A model generated the notes under the pieces. It worked only from the letters and a program-made list of their open reading frames with translations. It was not told the DNA's origin and searched no databases. Source: Dehalococcoidia bacterium (GTDB lineage Bacteria; Chloroflexota; Dehalococcoidia; UBA3495). Taken from it: a stretch of 5,684 nucleotides of DNA. The translations under genes and the position numbers were made by a program. The stretch spans positions 1 through 5,684 of the forward strand of contig JAPKDE010000173.1 in NCBI GenBank assembly GCA_028822675.1, read 5' to 3'. Every line of letters begins with the position of its first letter. Within the stretch, counting starts at the first letter, position 1. Shown here piece after piece: positions 5,293-5,684 of the stretch.

Positions 5293-5684
5293 ATGAGTAC
5301 CAACGGCCAACAACCCAGCCTGCAACTGAGCATCTTGGACCAGAGCCCTTCCCACCAGGGCGAGGACGCTGCGCAGTCTTTCCAACGGACCATCGAACTG
5401 GCCACCAAGGCCGACGGCTGGGTCTACCACCGTTATTGGGTGGCCGAACACCACAGTTCAGACCGGGTGATGGGTTCGTCTCCAGAGGTTTTGATTTCCC
5501 ACCTGCTGGCCAAGACTAACCGTATCCGGGTTGGCTCCGGCGGCGTGATGCTCCAGCACTACAGCCCCTACAAAGTTGCAGAGAATTTCAACGTCCTGGC
5601 GTCCCTAGCGCCTGGGCGGGTTGACCTGGGCATTGGCCGTGGACCGGGTGGGCTGCCCCAGTCGACCATGGCCCTACAGCAAGC
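5293..5684 (+). CDS. LLM-class flavin-dependent oxidoreductase, N-terminal part
   Basis: The gene starts at ATG 5293 and stays open to the right edge (130 codons), so most of the roughly 330-350-residue protein is missing. The visible N-terminus is that of the bacterial luciferase-like family, MsnO8-type subgroup: LSILDQSPSHQGEDA (residues 12-26), YHRYWVAEHH near 45-54, SSPEVLISHLLAKTNRIRVGSGGVML near 62-87, and APGRVDLGIGRGPGG near 106-120. These enzymes use reduced FMN, and F420 in some relatives, to activate oxygen and oxidise or cleave an organic substrate in the cytoplasm; the substrate is unknown here. The Shine-Dalgarno is poor (only GAG about 5 nt upstream), though the family-typical N-terminus supports this ATG. 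It is divergent from the MFS gene across 237 bp, an arrangement often seen when both are controlled by one regulator. Confidence 0.9.
   Translation, partial: MSTNGQQPSLQLSILDQSPSHQGEDAAQSFQRTIELATKADGWVYHRYWVAEHHSSDRVMGSSPEVLISHLLAKTNRIRVGSGGVMLQHYSPYKVAENFNVLASLAPGRVDLGIGRGPGGLPQSTMALQQ

Noticed and set aside
5185..5454. 89-codon minus-strand frame over the monooxygenase start
   Set aside because: It overlaps the conserved N-terminus of the flavin monooxygenase antisense and extends into repeats; no supporting signals.

Overview
The window looks like chromosomal DNA from a free-living bacterium of moderate GC content, with good Shine-Dalgarno sites on most genes. The gene mix is a zinc-ribbon threonine synthase, an FAH-family enzyme, an amidase-signature enzyme, an MFS carrier and a luciferase-like flavin monooxygenase. 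It resembles the catabolic gene neighbourhoods of Chloroflexota (SAR202/Dehalococcoidia-like) genomes. That taxonomic guess is inference from gene content and general protein style; no marker gene is present.

Layout. (1) 1-688, minus strand: N-terminal half of a threonine synthase (thrC), cut by the left edge. (2) 689-1001: divergent intergenic region with a good sigma70-type promoter facing right, a weaker one facing left, a helically phased direct repeat and several short palindromes. (3) 1002-1925, plus: an FAH-family hydrolase/isomerase, closed by a strong intrinsic terminator at 1945-1975. (4) 2014-3737, plus: a two-gene unit starting at a perfect TATAAT. It holds a 64-residue protein that looks like a GatC/AtzG-type small subunit, then a 468-residue amidase with the complete Lys-cisSer-Ser triad. 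A small hairpin overlaps the stop codon of the first gene. (5) 3742-5055, minus: a 12-TM MFS transporter, convergent with the amidase, with only 4 bp between the two stop codons. (6) 5056-5292: divergent intergenic region with a tandem 10-bp repeat and an inverted repeat. (7) 5293 to the end, plus: N-terminal part of an LLM-class flavin-dependent oxidoreductase, cut by the right edge.

Function. Apart from thrC, the genes would fit uptake and breakdown of an organic compound: the MFS carrier imports a carboxylate-like substrate, the flavin monooxygenase oxidises it, the amidase (with its small partner) hydrolyses an amide, and the FAH enzyme cleaves or isomerises a keto-acid product. They are not one operon, so a shared pathway is only a hypothesis.

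I see no CRISPR array, insertion sequence, tRNA, rRNA or phage signature. The least described element is the small GatC/AtzG-like protein paired with an amidase whose nucleophile motif carries Cys where Asp is usual.
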